From positions 62,001-126,000 of the forward strand of contig NZ_BSDI01000002.1 of NCBI RefSeq assembly GCF_027923225.1: a DNA stretch of 64,000 bases, read 5' to 3'. The stretch is from Phytohabitans aurantiacus (GTDB lineage Bacteria; Actinomycetota; Actinomycetes; Mycobacteriales; Micromonosporaceae). Position numbers and translations under genes: made by a program. Position 1 is the stretch's first letter. Each line of letters opens with the position of its first letter. The notes beneath the pieces were generated by a model. It was given only the letters and a program-made list of their open reading frames with translations, searched no databases and had not been told where the DNA came from. Positions 7,396 through 15,280 of the stretch are shown piece by piece.

Positions 7396-8543
7396 GGGAC
7401 TGGCTCCTTGCGTGGACGGGTTTCGGGCAGGCGGATGGACGCGGCCAGGCCGAGCAGTGGTATGGCGGCGATGGCGAGGAACGCTGGGGTCAGGCCGCGG
7501 GCATCGGCGAGCAGACCGAGCAGGGGTGCGGTGACGCCACCGGCGGAGACGGACAGGCCGAGGGTGACTCCGCTGGCGGTGCCGACCCGGTGCGGCAGGT
7601 ACTCCTGGCCGAGGGTGATGTCGACGGAGAACGGGATGAAGACGCCGAGTCCGGCGACCATCGCGGCCGCGAGAGCCACGTAGAGGTTGGGTGCCATGAG
7701 CAGGCCCAGCACTCCGGGTACACAGAGGACGAGTCCGATCTGGACGGTGGTCACCCGGCCGAGTCGGTCGGCCAGCCGGCCGCCCAGCAGCGTGCCGGCC
7801 ACCCCGGTGCCGGTGTAGGTCAGCAGCGCCAGCGTGGCCACGACCTCGGACACGCCGAACCGGGCGATCAGCAACAGGGTCAGGAAGGAGTACAGCCCGT
7901 AGGCGGTGATCGAGCGCACGACCACGACGGCGGTGAGCCAGCCGAACGCCCGCCAGGCGTCCCGGCCGGTCGTCGTCGCCGCCGGTGTGGCGGTGGCCTG
8001 CCGAAAGACGCCGCGCCGCAGGCGGGGTAGGAGCGGCACCGCGAGGGCGAGCGCGGGCAGGGCCAACAATGGGGTGCCGGACAAGCCGGTGCCGCCGAGC
8101 ACCGGCGCCACGACGAGGGCCGCGCCGGCGCTGCCGGCCGTACCGCCCACGGTGAACCAGCTCATCCGGCGGGCGGACCCGGCAGCCGCGTCCCTGGCCG
8201 CGCGCGCCGCCTCGGGGTGGTAAGCGGCGACGCCGAGCCCGGACAGCGCCACCGCGGCGCAGGTGAGCCAGTATCCGCCGCCGAGCCCGACCAGTCCGAC
8301 ACCGACTCCGGCGACGAGCATGCCGGCTGCGATCAGCCAGAGCCGGCGCCGCCGGTCGGCCAGCACCCCGAACACCGGCTGGGCGAGGCTGGACAGGAAC
8401 GTCGCCGCCAGGGTGACACCACTGGCAGCGGCATAACCGTAGCCGCGCTCCACCACCAGGAACGGCAGGATCGCCGGCACCGCGCCCTGGTAGAAGTCGT
8501 TGACCGCGTGCGTCGAGGTGAGCACGCCCAGCCGCGGGGTCAC
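7392..8543 (-). CDS. MFS transporter, fosmidomycin-resistance (Fsr)-like
   Basis: 383 residues, about 12 hydrophobic segments, with HAVNDFYQGAVPAILPFLV near the N-terminus. That start is characteristic of the Fsr-like branch of the major facilitator superfamily, and the loop 2-3 motif reads GVLADRRRR. A second GGRLADRLGR loop marks the second half. GTG 8543 overlaps the stop of the RidA-like gene. Placed in the middle of the TPP-enzyme operon, it probably moves the substrate or product of that pathway across the membrane. Direction and cargo are unknown. Confidence 0.85.
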   Translation of the reverse strand: MTPRLGVLTSTHAVNDFYQGAVPAILPFLVVERGYGYAAASGVTLAATFLSSLAQPVFGVLADRRRRLWLIAAGMLVAGVGVGLVGLGGGYWLTCAAVALSGLGVAAYHPEAARAARDAAAGSARRMSWFTVGGTAGSAGAALVVAPVLGGTGLSGTPLLALPALALAVPLLPRLRRGVFRQATATPAATTTGRDAWRAFGWLTAVVVVRSITAYGLYSFLTLLLIARFGVSEVVATLALLTYTGTGVAGTLLGGRLADRLGRVTTVQIGLVLCVPGVLGLLMAPNLYVALAAAMVAGLGVFIPFSVDITLGQEYLPHRVGTASGVTLGLSVSAGGVTAPLLGLLADARGLTPAFLAIAAIPLLGLAASIRLPETRPRKEPVP

Positions 8544-8935
8544 GCGCCGCCAGCCAGCCGCAGGCCACGCCGCGCGGTCACCTGCACCTCGTACCGCAGC
8601 CGGGGGTCAACCAGCGCGGCGCAGATCGCGGTGCCGGCGGGCCGTGTGGGCAGCACTTCGGTCATCACCTGGGCGATCACGGGCAGGTCGGCCGGATCGG
8701 TGAGTACCATGAGGAACTGTGTGATCTCCCCGAGGTGGCTGCCGCATTCGCGGAGCGCGTTCTCGACGTTGCGCCACGCTTGCCGGCACTGGGCGGCCAC
8801 GTCCTCGGCGACGGACATGGTGTCGTAGTCGAAGCCGGTGGTTCCGGAGACGAACACCCACTGGTCGTCGTACATGGCGCGGGAGTACGGCGCCATCGCT
8901 TCGAAGCTCGAACCGGTCGAGTAGGTACGCCACAT
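8540..8935 (-). CDS. RidA/YjgF/UK114-family protein lacking the canonical arginine
   Basis: 131 residues from ATG 8935, chosen because AAGGAG lies 8 nt upstream; the GTG at 8941 overlaps the previous stop but sits too near that site. Family features are WVFVSGTTGFD, DVAAQCRQAWRNVENAL and the C-terminal strand YEVQVTA. Archetypal RidA enamine deaminases have an Arg in a PARS-like motif; here the motif is PAGT with Gly101 in that position. That places the protein in a Rid subgroup without demonstrated imine deaminase activity. Some Rid-fold proteins serve in aromatic or amino-compound catabolism (for example 2-aminomuconate deaminase), and the operon context would fit such a role. Confidence 0.85.
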   Translation of the reverse strand: MWRTYSTGSSFEAMAPYSRAMYDDQWVFVSGTTGFDYDTMSVAEDVAAQCRQAWRNVENALRECGSHLGEITQFLMVLTDPADLPVIAQVMTEVLPTRPAGTAICAALVDPRLRYEVQVTARRGLRLAGGA

Positions 8936-8937
8936 GG

Positions 8938-11199
8938 TCACGTCTCCTTCACTGTGGACAGTACGGTGTGGACGATGTGCGCTGCGTCCAAACCGTGCAG
9001 CCGGTATCCGTCCGGTAGGTCAGTGGACTGCCCGAAGCCGGTGACGCCGAGGTTGACCACGCGGTGTGGTGTCGTGGCCGCGAGAAACGCCAGCGCATGC
9101 GGATGTCCATCCTGGACGGTGATGAGCGGGAGAGCGGGGGCGAAGAGGCTGTCCAGAATCGAGGCGTCGCCGGAGGTCTGTCCCTGCCGGGCGCTGAGCG
9201 CACGGAAGAGCAGGTCCGGGCTTGTCACGCAGACGACCTCGGCGGCGATCCCGTGTTCGGCCGCGAGGCGTCGCGCCGCCGCCACCACCTCCGGCACGAC
9301 CGCACCCACGCCGGCCAGCCTGACCTGCGGCTCAGTGTCCGGCTCGACCAGCCGGTAGCCGCCGGCCAGGCACGCCCGCCGCCGATCCGCGCGCAGCGCC
9401 GGGTTGTCCGGCACTGTGGCCAGCGACTGGTCGACCGGCCGGGTGGAGAGCCGCAGCAGCGCCGAACTGCCGCCCGGGACGCCGAGCCGCCGCATGCAGT
9501 GCAGCAGAATCCACTCCAGATCCGAGGCGAACGCGGGCTCGTAGTACACGCACTCGGGCTGCCCGATGCCGATCAACGGGGTGAGCGCGCTCTGGTGGGC
9601 GCCGCCCTCCGGGGCGAGTGTCACCCCGGAAGGCGTGGCGATCAGGATCGACTGCCCGCCGGCGTACATCCCGAAGCTCCACGGTTCCAGCGCCCGGCCC
9701 ACGAACGGGTCGTAGAGCGTGCCGATCGGCAGCAACCGCTCACCCCACCGGTCCCATGTGGTGCCCAGCTCGGACAGCAGTCCCACCAGGTTGGTCTCGG
9801 CGATGCCTAGCTCGATGTGCTGCCCGGCGGGCGACTCGACCCAGCGCAACAGCCGTTGCGGGTCCTCGGCGAAGTAGTCGCGCCGGCCGTGGACGTGCCA
9901 CACGCCGACCTTGTTGATCCAGCCACCGAGGTTGGTGGAGCTGGCGACGTCCGGGCTGACCGTGACGACCCGCTCGGCCGCCCTCGGGGCGGTGCGGCGC
10001 AGAGCCAGAAAGAACCGCCCGAGCGCGGCCTGCGTGGACACGGTACCGCCATATCCGAGACCCAGGTCCGCTGGTATCGGCGTGCCGGCGCCGCGGGTTC
10101 GCGGGTGGCGCCGCAGCCGCTCGGCCACCCGAGCGCACAGCTCCGCTTCCGGACTCCCGGCCGGAAAGCGGGCCCAGGGCCGGTCGACGTCGGCGCCGAG
10201 CTCGGCGGCGAGGTCGCGCATTTGCGCCTCGGTCAGCAGCGCGGAATGGTTCGCCGGATGCCCTTCGAGGGGCAGACCCCAACCCTTGATCGTGTACGCG
10301 AAGACGACGGTCGGCCGCTGCGTCGACGCCTTCGCGAACGCGTCGCTCAGGTCGGCCAGGTCATGCCCGCCGAGATCGCGCAGCGCCCGCCGCACCTCGC
10401 GGTCGTCCACGCCGTCCAGGCCGTGCCCCAGCCGGGCCCGGATCTCAGACGGCGATGTGCGGAGCAGCCATTGGTACTCCTCGTTGGGCATCTCGTCCAG
10501 CGCCCGCAGCACCCCGTCGCCGCTCGGGCGGGTGGCGAGCCGGCGCAGCCGCCGGCCGTACTTGAGCTCGATGACCTGCCAGCCGGCCGCCTCGAACATG
10601 CCCTGCCACCGGCGGACCGCGCCGCCGGGTACCACGCGGTCGAGCGACTGGCGGTTGACGTCGACGACCCACAACAGCTCGCCGAGCTCGCTGACGACCG
10701 GATCGGCGACAGCCTCCCACACCGCGCCCTCGTCCAGCTCGGCGTCACCGATCAGCGCGATGTGCCGGCGCGGCGGGAGCGGCACCGGTCGCCGCGAGTC
10801 CAGGTAGCGGGCGGCGACGGCCTGCCACAGCGGCGCGGTCGCACCGAGGCCGACCGAGCCGGTGGAGAAGTCGACCCGGTCGGGATCCTTGCGCCGCGAC
10901 GGATAGCTCTGCAGCCCGCCGCGCTGCCGCAACGTCGTCAGGTACTCCTCGGGCAGGTCACCGAGAAGGTAGTTGATCGCGTGCAGCACTGGAGACGCGT
11001 GCGGCTTCACCGACACCAGGTCGTCGGCGTCGAGGGCACCGAACCACAGTGCCGTCATCGCCGACACCAAGGACGCACTGGAGGCCTGATGCCCGCCGAC
11101 CTTCACCTCGCCGCGCGGCCGGATCCGGTTGGCGTGGTCGACGATGGCCGTGGCCAGCCACAACACGCGTCGCTCGACCGCTTCCAATACCTCGTCCAT
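8938..11199 (-). CDS. AceE-like thiamine diphosphate enzyme (2-oxoacid dehydrogenase E1 / transketolase-like)
   Basis: 753 residues from ATG 11199, with GAGG 5 nt upstream. The order is a TPP-binding domain with GDAELDEGAVWEA and DVNRQSLD (the GDx-to-N TPP/Mg motif around 150-190), a pyrimidine-binding transketolase domain (GWINKVGVWH, HIELGIAETNLVGLLSELG, FGMYAGGQSILIATPSG) and a C-terminal transketolase-type domain. The layout follows homodimeric pyruvate dehydrogenase E1 but is over 100 residues shorter than AceE. No E2 or E3 gene lies nearby, so it may act as a decarboxylase or ligase on a special 2-oxoacid. It is the first gene of a five-gene operon diverging from a LysR gene. Confidence 0.82.
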   Translation of the reverse strand: MDEVLEAVERRVLWLATAIVDHANRIRPRGEVKVGGHQASSASLVSAMTALWFGALDADDLVSVKPHASPVLHAINYLLGDLPEEYLTTLRQRGGLQSYPSRRKDPDRVDFSTGSVGLGATAPLWQAVAARYLDSRRPVPLPPRRHIALIGDAELDEGAVWEAVADPVVSELGELLWVVDVNRQSLDRVVPGGAVRRWQGMFEAAGWQVIELKYGRRLRRLATRPSGDGVLRALDEMPNEEYQWLLRTSPSEIRARLGHGLDGVDDREVRRALRDLGGHDLADLSDAFAKASTQRPTVVFAYTIKGWGLPLEGHPANHSALLTEAQMRDLAAELGADVDRPWARFPAGSPEAELCARVAERLRRHPRTRGAGTPIPADLGLGYGGTVSTQAALGRFFLALRRTAPRAAERVVTVSPDVASSTNLGGWINKVGVWHVHGRRDYFAEDPQRLLRWVESPAGQHIELGIAETNLVGLLSELGTTWDRWGERLLPIGTLYDPFVGRALEPWSFGMYAGGQSILIATPSGVTLAPEGGAHQSALTPLIGIGQPECVYYEPAFASDLEWILLHCMRRLGVPGGSSALLRLSTRPVDQSLATVPDNPALRADRRRACLAGGYRLVEPDTEPQVRLAGVGAVVPEVVAAARRLAAEHGIAAEVVCVTSPDLLFRALSARQGQTSGDASILDSLFAPALPLITVQDGHPHALAFLAATTPHRVVNLGVTGFGQSTDLPDGYRLHGLDAAHIVHTVLSTVKET

Positions 11200-11205
11200 C
11201 AAACC

Positions 11206-11304
11206 TCATAGGTTGTCACTCATTGCCGTTTCCCAAGCTAGATGCGGCTACGCTGGACGGCAAAGTCGTATCCCGCGAGACGCTCATAGCGTTTCGCCTA
11301 TGAT
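11206..11304. promoter_or_regulatory. LysR-type operator and divergent promoter region
   Basis: TCATAG (11284-11289) and CTATGA (11298-11303) form a perfect inverted repeat with an 8-nt spacer. The right arm contains TATGAT (11299-11304), a strong -10 box ending 6 nt before the lysR ATG at 11311, so the lysR mRNA is probably leaderless. A third TCATAG (11206-11211) lies at the 5' end of the operon on the other side. This fits a LysR protein that represses itself and controls the divergent TPP-enzyme operon. Confidence 0.65.
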
Positions 11305-11310
11305 GGCGGG

Positions 11311-12219
11311 ATGGATGGCCGGGTCTCCCTGCACAAGCTCGAGGTCTTCTGCGCCGTCGTCGAGCACGGCGGTGTGGGACGCGCCGCCGACCACCTGTAC
11401 GTCACGCAGCCCGTGGTCAGCGGCCACATCCGGCAGTTGGAGGCCCGGCTCGGCGCCGACCTGTTTCGCCGCGTCAGGCAGCGGCTGGAGCTCACCGACG
11501 CGGGGCATGCCGCCTACACCTGGGCTCGCGAGACGCTGCGCCGCAGCACCGAACTCGACCGCGAACTCGCCGGCCTCACCAGCGGCACAGGCGGCGCCGC
11601 CGCCGTGGCCACCAGCATGACCGTGGGCAGCTACCTGCTCCCGCCCATCCTCACCGACTTCGCTCGCGCCAACCCGCACGCCCGCATCACGGTGCACGTA
11701 TTCGACCCCGACCAGATCTGGGAGGCGCTCACCTCCGGCCTTTGCGACCTGGCCGTGCCCATCGCCCCGCGCATCCCGTACGGCCGCGGGCTGACCGGCC
11801 AACTCCTCGGCCACCAGGACCTGGTGCTCGTCGTCGCGCCCGACGCACCGCACCCAGCCGGCGACGAGATCGCCCCGGCCGACCTCGCCCGCCTCCCGTT
11901 CGTGTCCACCCCACGCGGTTCCATCCGCCGCGACCTTGAAGACAGTGCCCTCGCCGACCTGGGCATCACCGACCGCACCGTGACCATCGAGTTCGGCCAT
12001 CCCGAAGCGATCAAGCATGCGGTACGGGCCGGGCTCGGTGTCGCCCTGCTCTTCCATGCCTCGGTCGCCGCCGACCTCGCCGACGGCACCCTACGCCAGG
12101 TTCGGATCGCCGGCGCCCGACCGCGCCTGCCTGTGTTCGCCGTGGTCCGCGCCACCAAACACCCGACGCCGCTACAGCGGAAGCTCATCACCACCATCGC
12201 GGGCGCACTCACCGCTTGA
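11311..12219 (+). CDS. LysR-family transcriptional regulator
   Basis: 302 residues. An N-terminal winged helix (LHKLEVFCAVVEHGGVGRAADHLYVTQPVVSGHIRQLE) is followed by the linker helix and a two-lobed effector domain beginning near AAVATSMTVGSYLLPPIL. ATG 11311 is the first possible start after the -10 box TATGAT, so the transcript probably has no leader. It diverges from the AceE-like/RidA/MFS/hydrolase/racemase-fold operon and is the obvious regulator for it; the effector would be a pathway intermediate. The 3' end runs towards the SRPBCC-VOC gene with a 19-nt gap. Confidence 0.9.
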   Translation: MDGRVSLHKLEVFCAVVEHGGVGRAADHLYVTQPVVSGHIRQLEARLGADLFRRVRQRLELTDAGHAAYTWARETLRRSTELDRELAGLTSGTGGAAAVATSMTVGSYLLPPILTDFARANPHARITVHVFDPDQIWEALTSGLCDLAVPIAPRIPYGRGLTGQLLGHQDLVLVVAPDAPHPAGDEIAPADLARLPFVSTPRGSIRRDLEDSALADLGITDRTVTIEFGHPEAIKHAVRAGLGVALLFHASVAADLADGTLRQVRIAGARPRLPVFAVVRATKHPTPLQRKLITTIAGALTA

Positions 12220-12238
12220 TCCCGAAGGCTCCGCCGGG

Positions 12239-13087
12239 TCAGCGCATGGCGGGGCGTGCCTGTGAGAAGGTCCAGCGGTTGCCCTCCAGGTCGTCGACGA
12301 CATAGGCGGACGAGCCGGAGTGCGCGTTGATGTCGTCCACAATGGTCGCTCCTTTGCCTTTGGCGCGGGCGAAGTGCGCGGAGAGGTCGTCGACGTAGAT
12401 CCATGGCACGTGCGTGCGCGCGCCGTTGGCTCGTTCACCGTCGAGTTTGAACACATTGAGCAGGGCGTTGCCGATCCGGAACTCGATCCACGGGTGGCCG
12501 TGCTCGCCCTCTGGGAGCGGATCCGGCCCGACCGGCAGGTCACTGGCCGGCTCGAAACCGAAGACGTCGGCGAGCCAGCGGGCGGCCGCGGCCGGACGTG
12601 TGTAGTACACGCCGAGGGATAGCCGGGCGATGTCGATCTGTTCGTGGGGTACCCGGCCCCGCCTGTCGCACCAGGCCCCGAACCACCTCGGCACGACGCG
12701 GCTCCACGCCGAGCCTCCCCTGTCATGCCCGCCCGTGGGAATCACGTGCGTGACGGTGACCCGGGTTCCGCCTTCGACGCGCGCGAAGCTCACGTCGGTC
12801 TGCACGTCGTCGGTCGAGCTGGCCCACCCGAGCCGGACGCCCGGCTCCCACAGTGTGATGCGCGCACGCTCGAAGACAGTGCCTGCCGTGGGATCGTCGA
12901 GGATCTCAAGGATCCGCCCACCCACGCCCGGCTCGCAGCGAACCTCGACCACACGTCCGCCATCGGACCAGAAGTTGATCGGTCCGCGTACCCACCATAG
13001 GTCCATTTCCTCGGTGAACGCCTTGAAAGCCGTCGCGGGATCGACCGCGACGTCGACAGTGGACGAAACCGTCTGTGCCTCAGTCAT
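12239..13087 (-). CDS. SRPBCC (AHSA1-like) + VOC glyoxalase-like fusion protein
   Basis: 282 residues. Residues 1-140 form an AHSA1/START-like SRPBCC domain (VDVAVDPATAFKAFTEEMDLWW, then GGRILEI, FERARITLWEPGVRLGW), the type usually encoded beside ArsR repressors. Residues 150-280 are a VOC/glyoxalase-bleomycin-resistance-like domain (ARLSLGVYYTRPAAAARWLADVFGFEP, HPWIEFRIGNALLNVF, VDDLEGNRWTFSQ). Both are small-ligand-binding folds, so the fusion could bind or detoxify a hydrophobic compound; the reaction is unknown. It starts inside the 3' end of the arsR gene (8-nt overlap) and shares its operator. Confidence 0.85.
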   Translation of the reverse strand: MTEAQTVSSTVDVAVDPATAFKAFTEEMDLWWVRGPINFWSDGGRVVEVRCEPGVGGRILEILDDPTAGTVFERARITLWEPGVRLGWASSTDDVQTDVSFARVEGGTRVTVTHVIPTGGHDRGGSAWSRVVPRWFGAWCDRRGRVPHEQIDIARLSLGVYYTRPAAAARWLADVFGFEPASDLPVGPDPLPEGEHGHPWIEFRIGNALLNVFKLDGERANGARTHVPWIYVDDLSAHFARAKGKGATIVDDINAHSGSSAYVVDDLEGNRWTFSQARPAMR

Positions 13088-13421
13088 CGCGCCTCTCCAC
13101 GTGCCGCTTGAAGGAGCGCAGCTGGTCGTCCCAGTGCGCTTGAAGCTGGTCGAGCCACGCCCGCAGCGCGGTCACCGACTCGGGTCGAAGCCGGAAGACC
13201 CGAAGCCGCGCGTCTTCGGGCGGACGCTCGTCGGCCACCACCCCGGCTTGGAGTAGGACACGCAGGTGCTTACTCGTCGCCGCCGCGGACAGGCCGGACT
13301 GCTCGGCCAGCTCCCCGGCGCGTCGGGGGCCGGTGCTCAGAAGCTGCACGATGCCGAGCCTGGTCGGGTCGGCCAGGGCCTGAAGCAACGCAGCCAACTC
13401 CCGTCCGCGATCCTCCATCAC
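13080..13421 (-). CDS. ArsR-family repressor of the SRPBCC-VOC gene
   Basis: 113 residues with a winged helix (LLQALADPTRLGIVQLLSTG, then SAAATSKHLRVLLQAGVV). No CxC metal motif is visible, so it belongs to the metal-independent branch that accompanies AHSA1 genes. GTG 13421 (with ATG next at 13418) falls where transcription should begin from the promoter just upstream, pointing to a leaderless message. It is translationally coupled to the SRPBCC-VOC gene and surely represses the pair through the palindrome at 13425-13456. Confidence 0.88.
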   Translation of the reverse strand: MMEDRGRELAALLQALADPTRLGIVQLLSTGPRRAGELAEQSGLSAAATSKHLRVLLQAGVVADERPPEDARLRVFRLRPESVTALRAWLDQLQAHWDDQLRSFKRHVERRDD

Positions 13422-13424
13422 GTG

Positions 13425-13458
13425 GACAATAGTTGCCGAGAGGGGAAACTATTGTCAA
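13425..13458 (-). promoter_or_regulatory. ArsR operator overlapping its promoter
   Basis: A perfect inverted repeat, GACAATAGTT (13425-13434) and AACTATTGTC (13447-13456), with a 12-nt spacer. On the minus strand the right arm contributes to a consensus -35 box TTGACA (13458-13453) and the left arm contains AACTAT (13434-13429) as -10 at 18-nt spacing. Repressor binding would cover both promoter elements. The start codon lies about 8 nt beyond the -10 box. Confidence 0.8.
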
Positions 13459-13535
13459 GAGCCTGAGCGTGAGCCATGCCTTTCGGACGTGCATGGCATT
13501 CCTATGCTGCAGACAGTCGATTAGCGGAGGCCGTC

Positions 13536-13748
13536 ATGGGGTTGTCGGCACGGGTGTGCCCGGATTGCCATCGGCGCGTACGGGATCCTTTCGAGAAGAC
13601 GATCACCGGGCGGGAGGTCTGCCCGGACTGCGCGAACGCCCTCGCCATGGGAACAGCCGCGGGGGTGGTCACCGGCAATGTCGGATCCGGGTACGGCGTT
13701 TGGGCGATGCTCATGCGCAAGATCCGCCGCTCGGATCGGCGTGATTGA
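13536..13748 (+). CDS. Small zinc-ribbon-like protein, unknown function
   Basis: 70 residues from ATG 13536, preceded by GGAGG (13526-13530) at 5-nt spacing; a longer frame from 13476 has no ribosome site. Two CPDC knuckles (VCPDCHRR and VCPDCANAL) are separated by about 20 residues and would bind one zinc ion. The C-terminal half is Gly/Ala-rich and mildly hydrophobic, ending in a basic tail (RKIRRSDRRD). I do not recognise a characterised family. It stands alone between the arsR promoter and a convergent Lrp gene. Confidence 0.7.
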   Translation: MGLSARVCPDCHRRVRDPFEKTITGREVCPDCANALAMGTAAGVVTGNVGSGYGVWAMLMRKIRRSDRRD

Positions 13749-13798
13749 CCCTACCGCTACGCGCTATGCGTGGAACGGCGGCCGGTTGTGGATCTCCG

Positions 13799-14320
13799 TC
13801 AGCTCTTGGCCAGACGGCGAAGGAGGGGACCGGTGCGGTACGGGACGATCTCGCGGGTTACGACCGAGGTGTTGGTGCGCTGAACGCCCGGGATCGCAAG
13901 GATCTGGCCGGCGATCCGATAGAGGTCGTCGGCGTCGACGGCGACAGCGTGGACGACGAGGTCGTTCGGTCCGCTGACGCTATGTACCTGGAGCACCTCG
14001 GGTATGTCCGCGAGGGCCGCCGCGACCTGGTCGAGTCGGCTCTGTACGACCTGGACTACGGCGAACACCGTCATCGGGTAACCCAGCGACCGGGTATCGA
14101 CCCGACGCTCGAACGACGACAGGCCACCACCCTCCTCGAGCTTGGCCAACCTGGCCTGCGCCGTGTTGCGGGAGATGCCCACCTGGTCGGCGAGCGCAAC
14201 GGTCGTGGCGCGGGGATGTTCGCTCAACGCCAGCAGCAGCCGGGCGTCGGTCGCGTCGATCACGTTCTGGCTGGGCAGCGTGCTCACCGTCCTCCACGGC
14301 TCGTCCCCATGACGATGCAT
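13799..14320 (-). CDS. Lrp/AsnC-family transcriptional regulator
   Basis: About 173 residues from ATG 14320; GTG 14287 behind GGAGG is an alternative start giving a more usual 162 residues. The N-terminal helix-turn-helix (DATDARLLLALSEHPRATTVALADQVGISRNTAQARLAKLE) is followed by the RAM/AsnC effector domain (MTVFAVVQV... VLQVHSVSGPNDLVVHAVAVDADDLYRIAGQ). It diverges from an intact Asp/Glu racemase gene, with a small inverted repeat between them, and so probably regulates it in response to an amino acid. Confidence 0.88.
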   Translation of the reverse strand: MHRHGDEPWRTVSTLPSQNVIDATDARLLLALSEHPRATTVALADQVGISRNTAQARLAKLEEGGGLSSFERRVDTRSLGYPMTVFAVVQVVQSRLDQVAAALADIPEVLQVHSVSGPNDLVVHAVAVDADDLYRIAGQILAIPGVQRTNTSVVTREIVPYRTGPLLRRLAKS

Positions 14321-14356
14321 TGTGCTCAAGATACTCCCAAGATCTTGTGCGATTCG

Positions 14357-14369
14357 CACTCAACGAGTG
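14357..14369. promoter_or_regulatory. Small inverted repeat between lrp-like and racemase genes
   Basis: CACTC-aac-GAGTG lies 11 nt before the racemase ATG at 14380, in the short divergent intergenic region. Lrp-type regulators bind imperfect palindromes of about this size. With arms of only 5 nt the assignment is tentative. Confidence 0.35.
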
Positions 14370-14379
14370 TCCTTCTTAG

Positions 14380-15129
14380 ATGAAACATGTCGGCATACTG
14401 GCCCACAGCGCTGAAGGCGCCGCCCTGTGTTTTCGCGCGTTCTGTCAGGAAGGCTTCCGGGAACTCGGACCGCACCAGCATCCCGACGTCACCCTGGACT
14501 GCATCGCAATGGGGCACAGCATGGCCGCTTGGGACCACGGGCGTCACGACGAGATCGCGCACACGCTAGCGGTGAGCGTGGGCCGACTGGCCCGCGCGGG
14601 TGCGGACTTCTTCGTCTGCCCGGACAACACCGCCCATCTGGCGCTCGAACGGGCCGGTACCCGGTTGGAGCTGCCCGGCCTGCACATCGCCGAGATCGTC
14701 GCCGAGCGCGCCGCACTCGACGGGCATACCCGAGTCGGTGTGCTCGGCACCCGCTACCTCATGGAGAGTCGGCTCTACCCGCGCGCGTTCGAGGCGCACG
14801 GGATCACCGCCGTAACGCCCGGCGCGGCAGACCGCCAGATCGTCAACACGATCATCTTCGAAGAACTCGTCAACGGCGTTTTCACCGACGAGTCCCTCCA
14901 ACGGTACGTCCAGATCATCGAACGGTTCGAGGCACAAGGCTGCGCCGCCGTGGCGTTGGTGTGCACCGAAATACCACTGCTGGTCACCCCAGATCTCAGC
15001 CCGATCCCAACGCTTGACTCGACCCGCCTTCTCGCCCGCGCCGCCTTCGATGTGGCGATCGGTCACCGTCCAATGCCGACCTGGCACGGGACGGTCAACC
15101 CGTCTGAAGCAGCCAGACACCAGCGCTGA
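14380..15129 (+). CDS. Aspartate/glutamate racemase-family protein (both catalytic Cys present)
   Basis: 249 residues. VGILAHSAEGAALCFRAFC opens the protein; the first catalytic motif is CPDNT with Cys80 and the second is VCTEIPLL with Cys195. HIAEIV and VGVLGTRYLME are further family landmarks. With both thiols in place it should interconvert amino-acid enantiomers or act on a related 2-substituted acid by two-base chemistry. Its neighbour is a divergent Lrp-type regulator, consistent with amino-acid control. The copy of a dispersed repeat at 15136 begins 6 nt after the stop codon. Confidence 0.85.
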   Translation: MKHVGILAHSAEGAALCFRAFCQEGFRELGPHQHPDVTLDCIAMGHSMAAWDHGRHDEIAHTLAVSVGRLARAGADFFVCPDNTAHLALERAGTRLELPGLHIAEIVAERAALDGHTRVGVLGTRYLMESRLYPRAFEAHGITAVTPGAADRQIVNTIIFEELVNGVFTDESLQRYVQIIERFEAQGCAAVALVCTEIPLLVTPDLSPIPTLDSTRLLARAAFDVAIGHRPMPTWHGTVNPSEAARHQR

Positions 15130-15135
15130 TCGGGT

Positions 15136-15180
15136 GTTCAGGATCGGGCTTTGAGCTACCCCTGCGTTCGCCGCCTCGCC
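15136..15180 (+). repeat. Dispersed intergenic repeat, copy 1 (short form)
   Basis: Positions 15136-15160 match 18989-19013 in 24 of 25 bases (shared core GGGCTTTGAGCTACC). The following CGTT...CGCCGCCTCGCC may be a shortened version of the tail seen in copies 2 and 3. It lies immediately behind the racemase stop codon and upstream of the ABC gene pair. The rest of the gap to 15281 shows no gene. Confidence 0.7.
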
Positions 15181-15280
15181 AACCACCTCTGTTTGGAATA
15201 TTGATCGCGCATCGGCCTGTGAACCGGAACGATGGCGATGCATTGACCGGATCGAGTAGTCGAGATGCGAGGCAGCAGCT

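Noticed and set aside
15130..15280. A RiPP precursor peptide gene in front of the ABC exporter pair
   Set aside because: The only short frames have no ribosome site, no leader-like sequence and no Cys/Ser/Thr-rich core; no lanthipeptide or lasso enzymes lie nearby.
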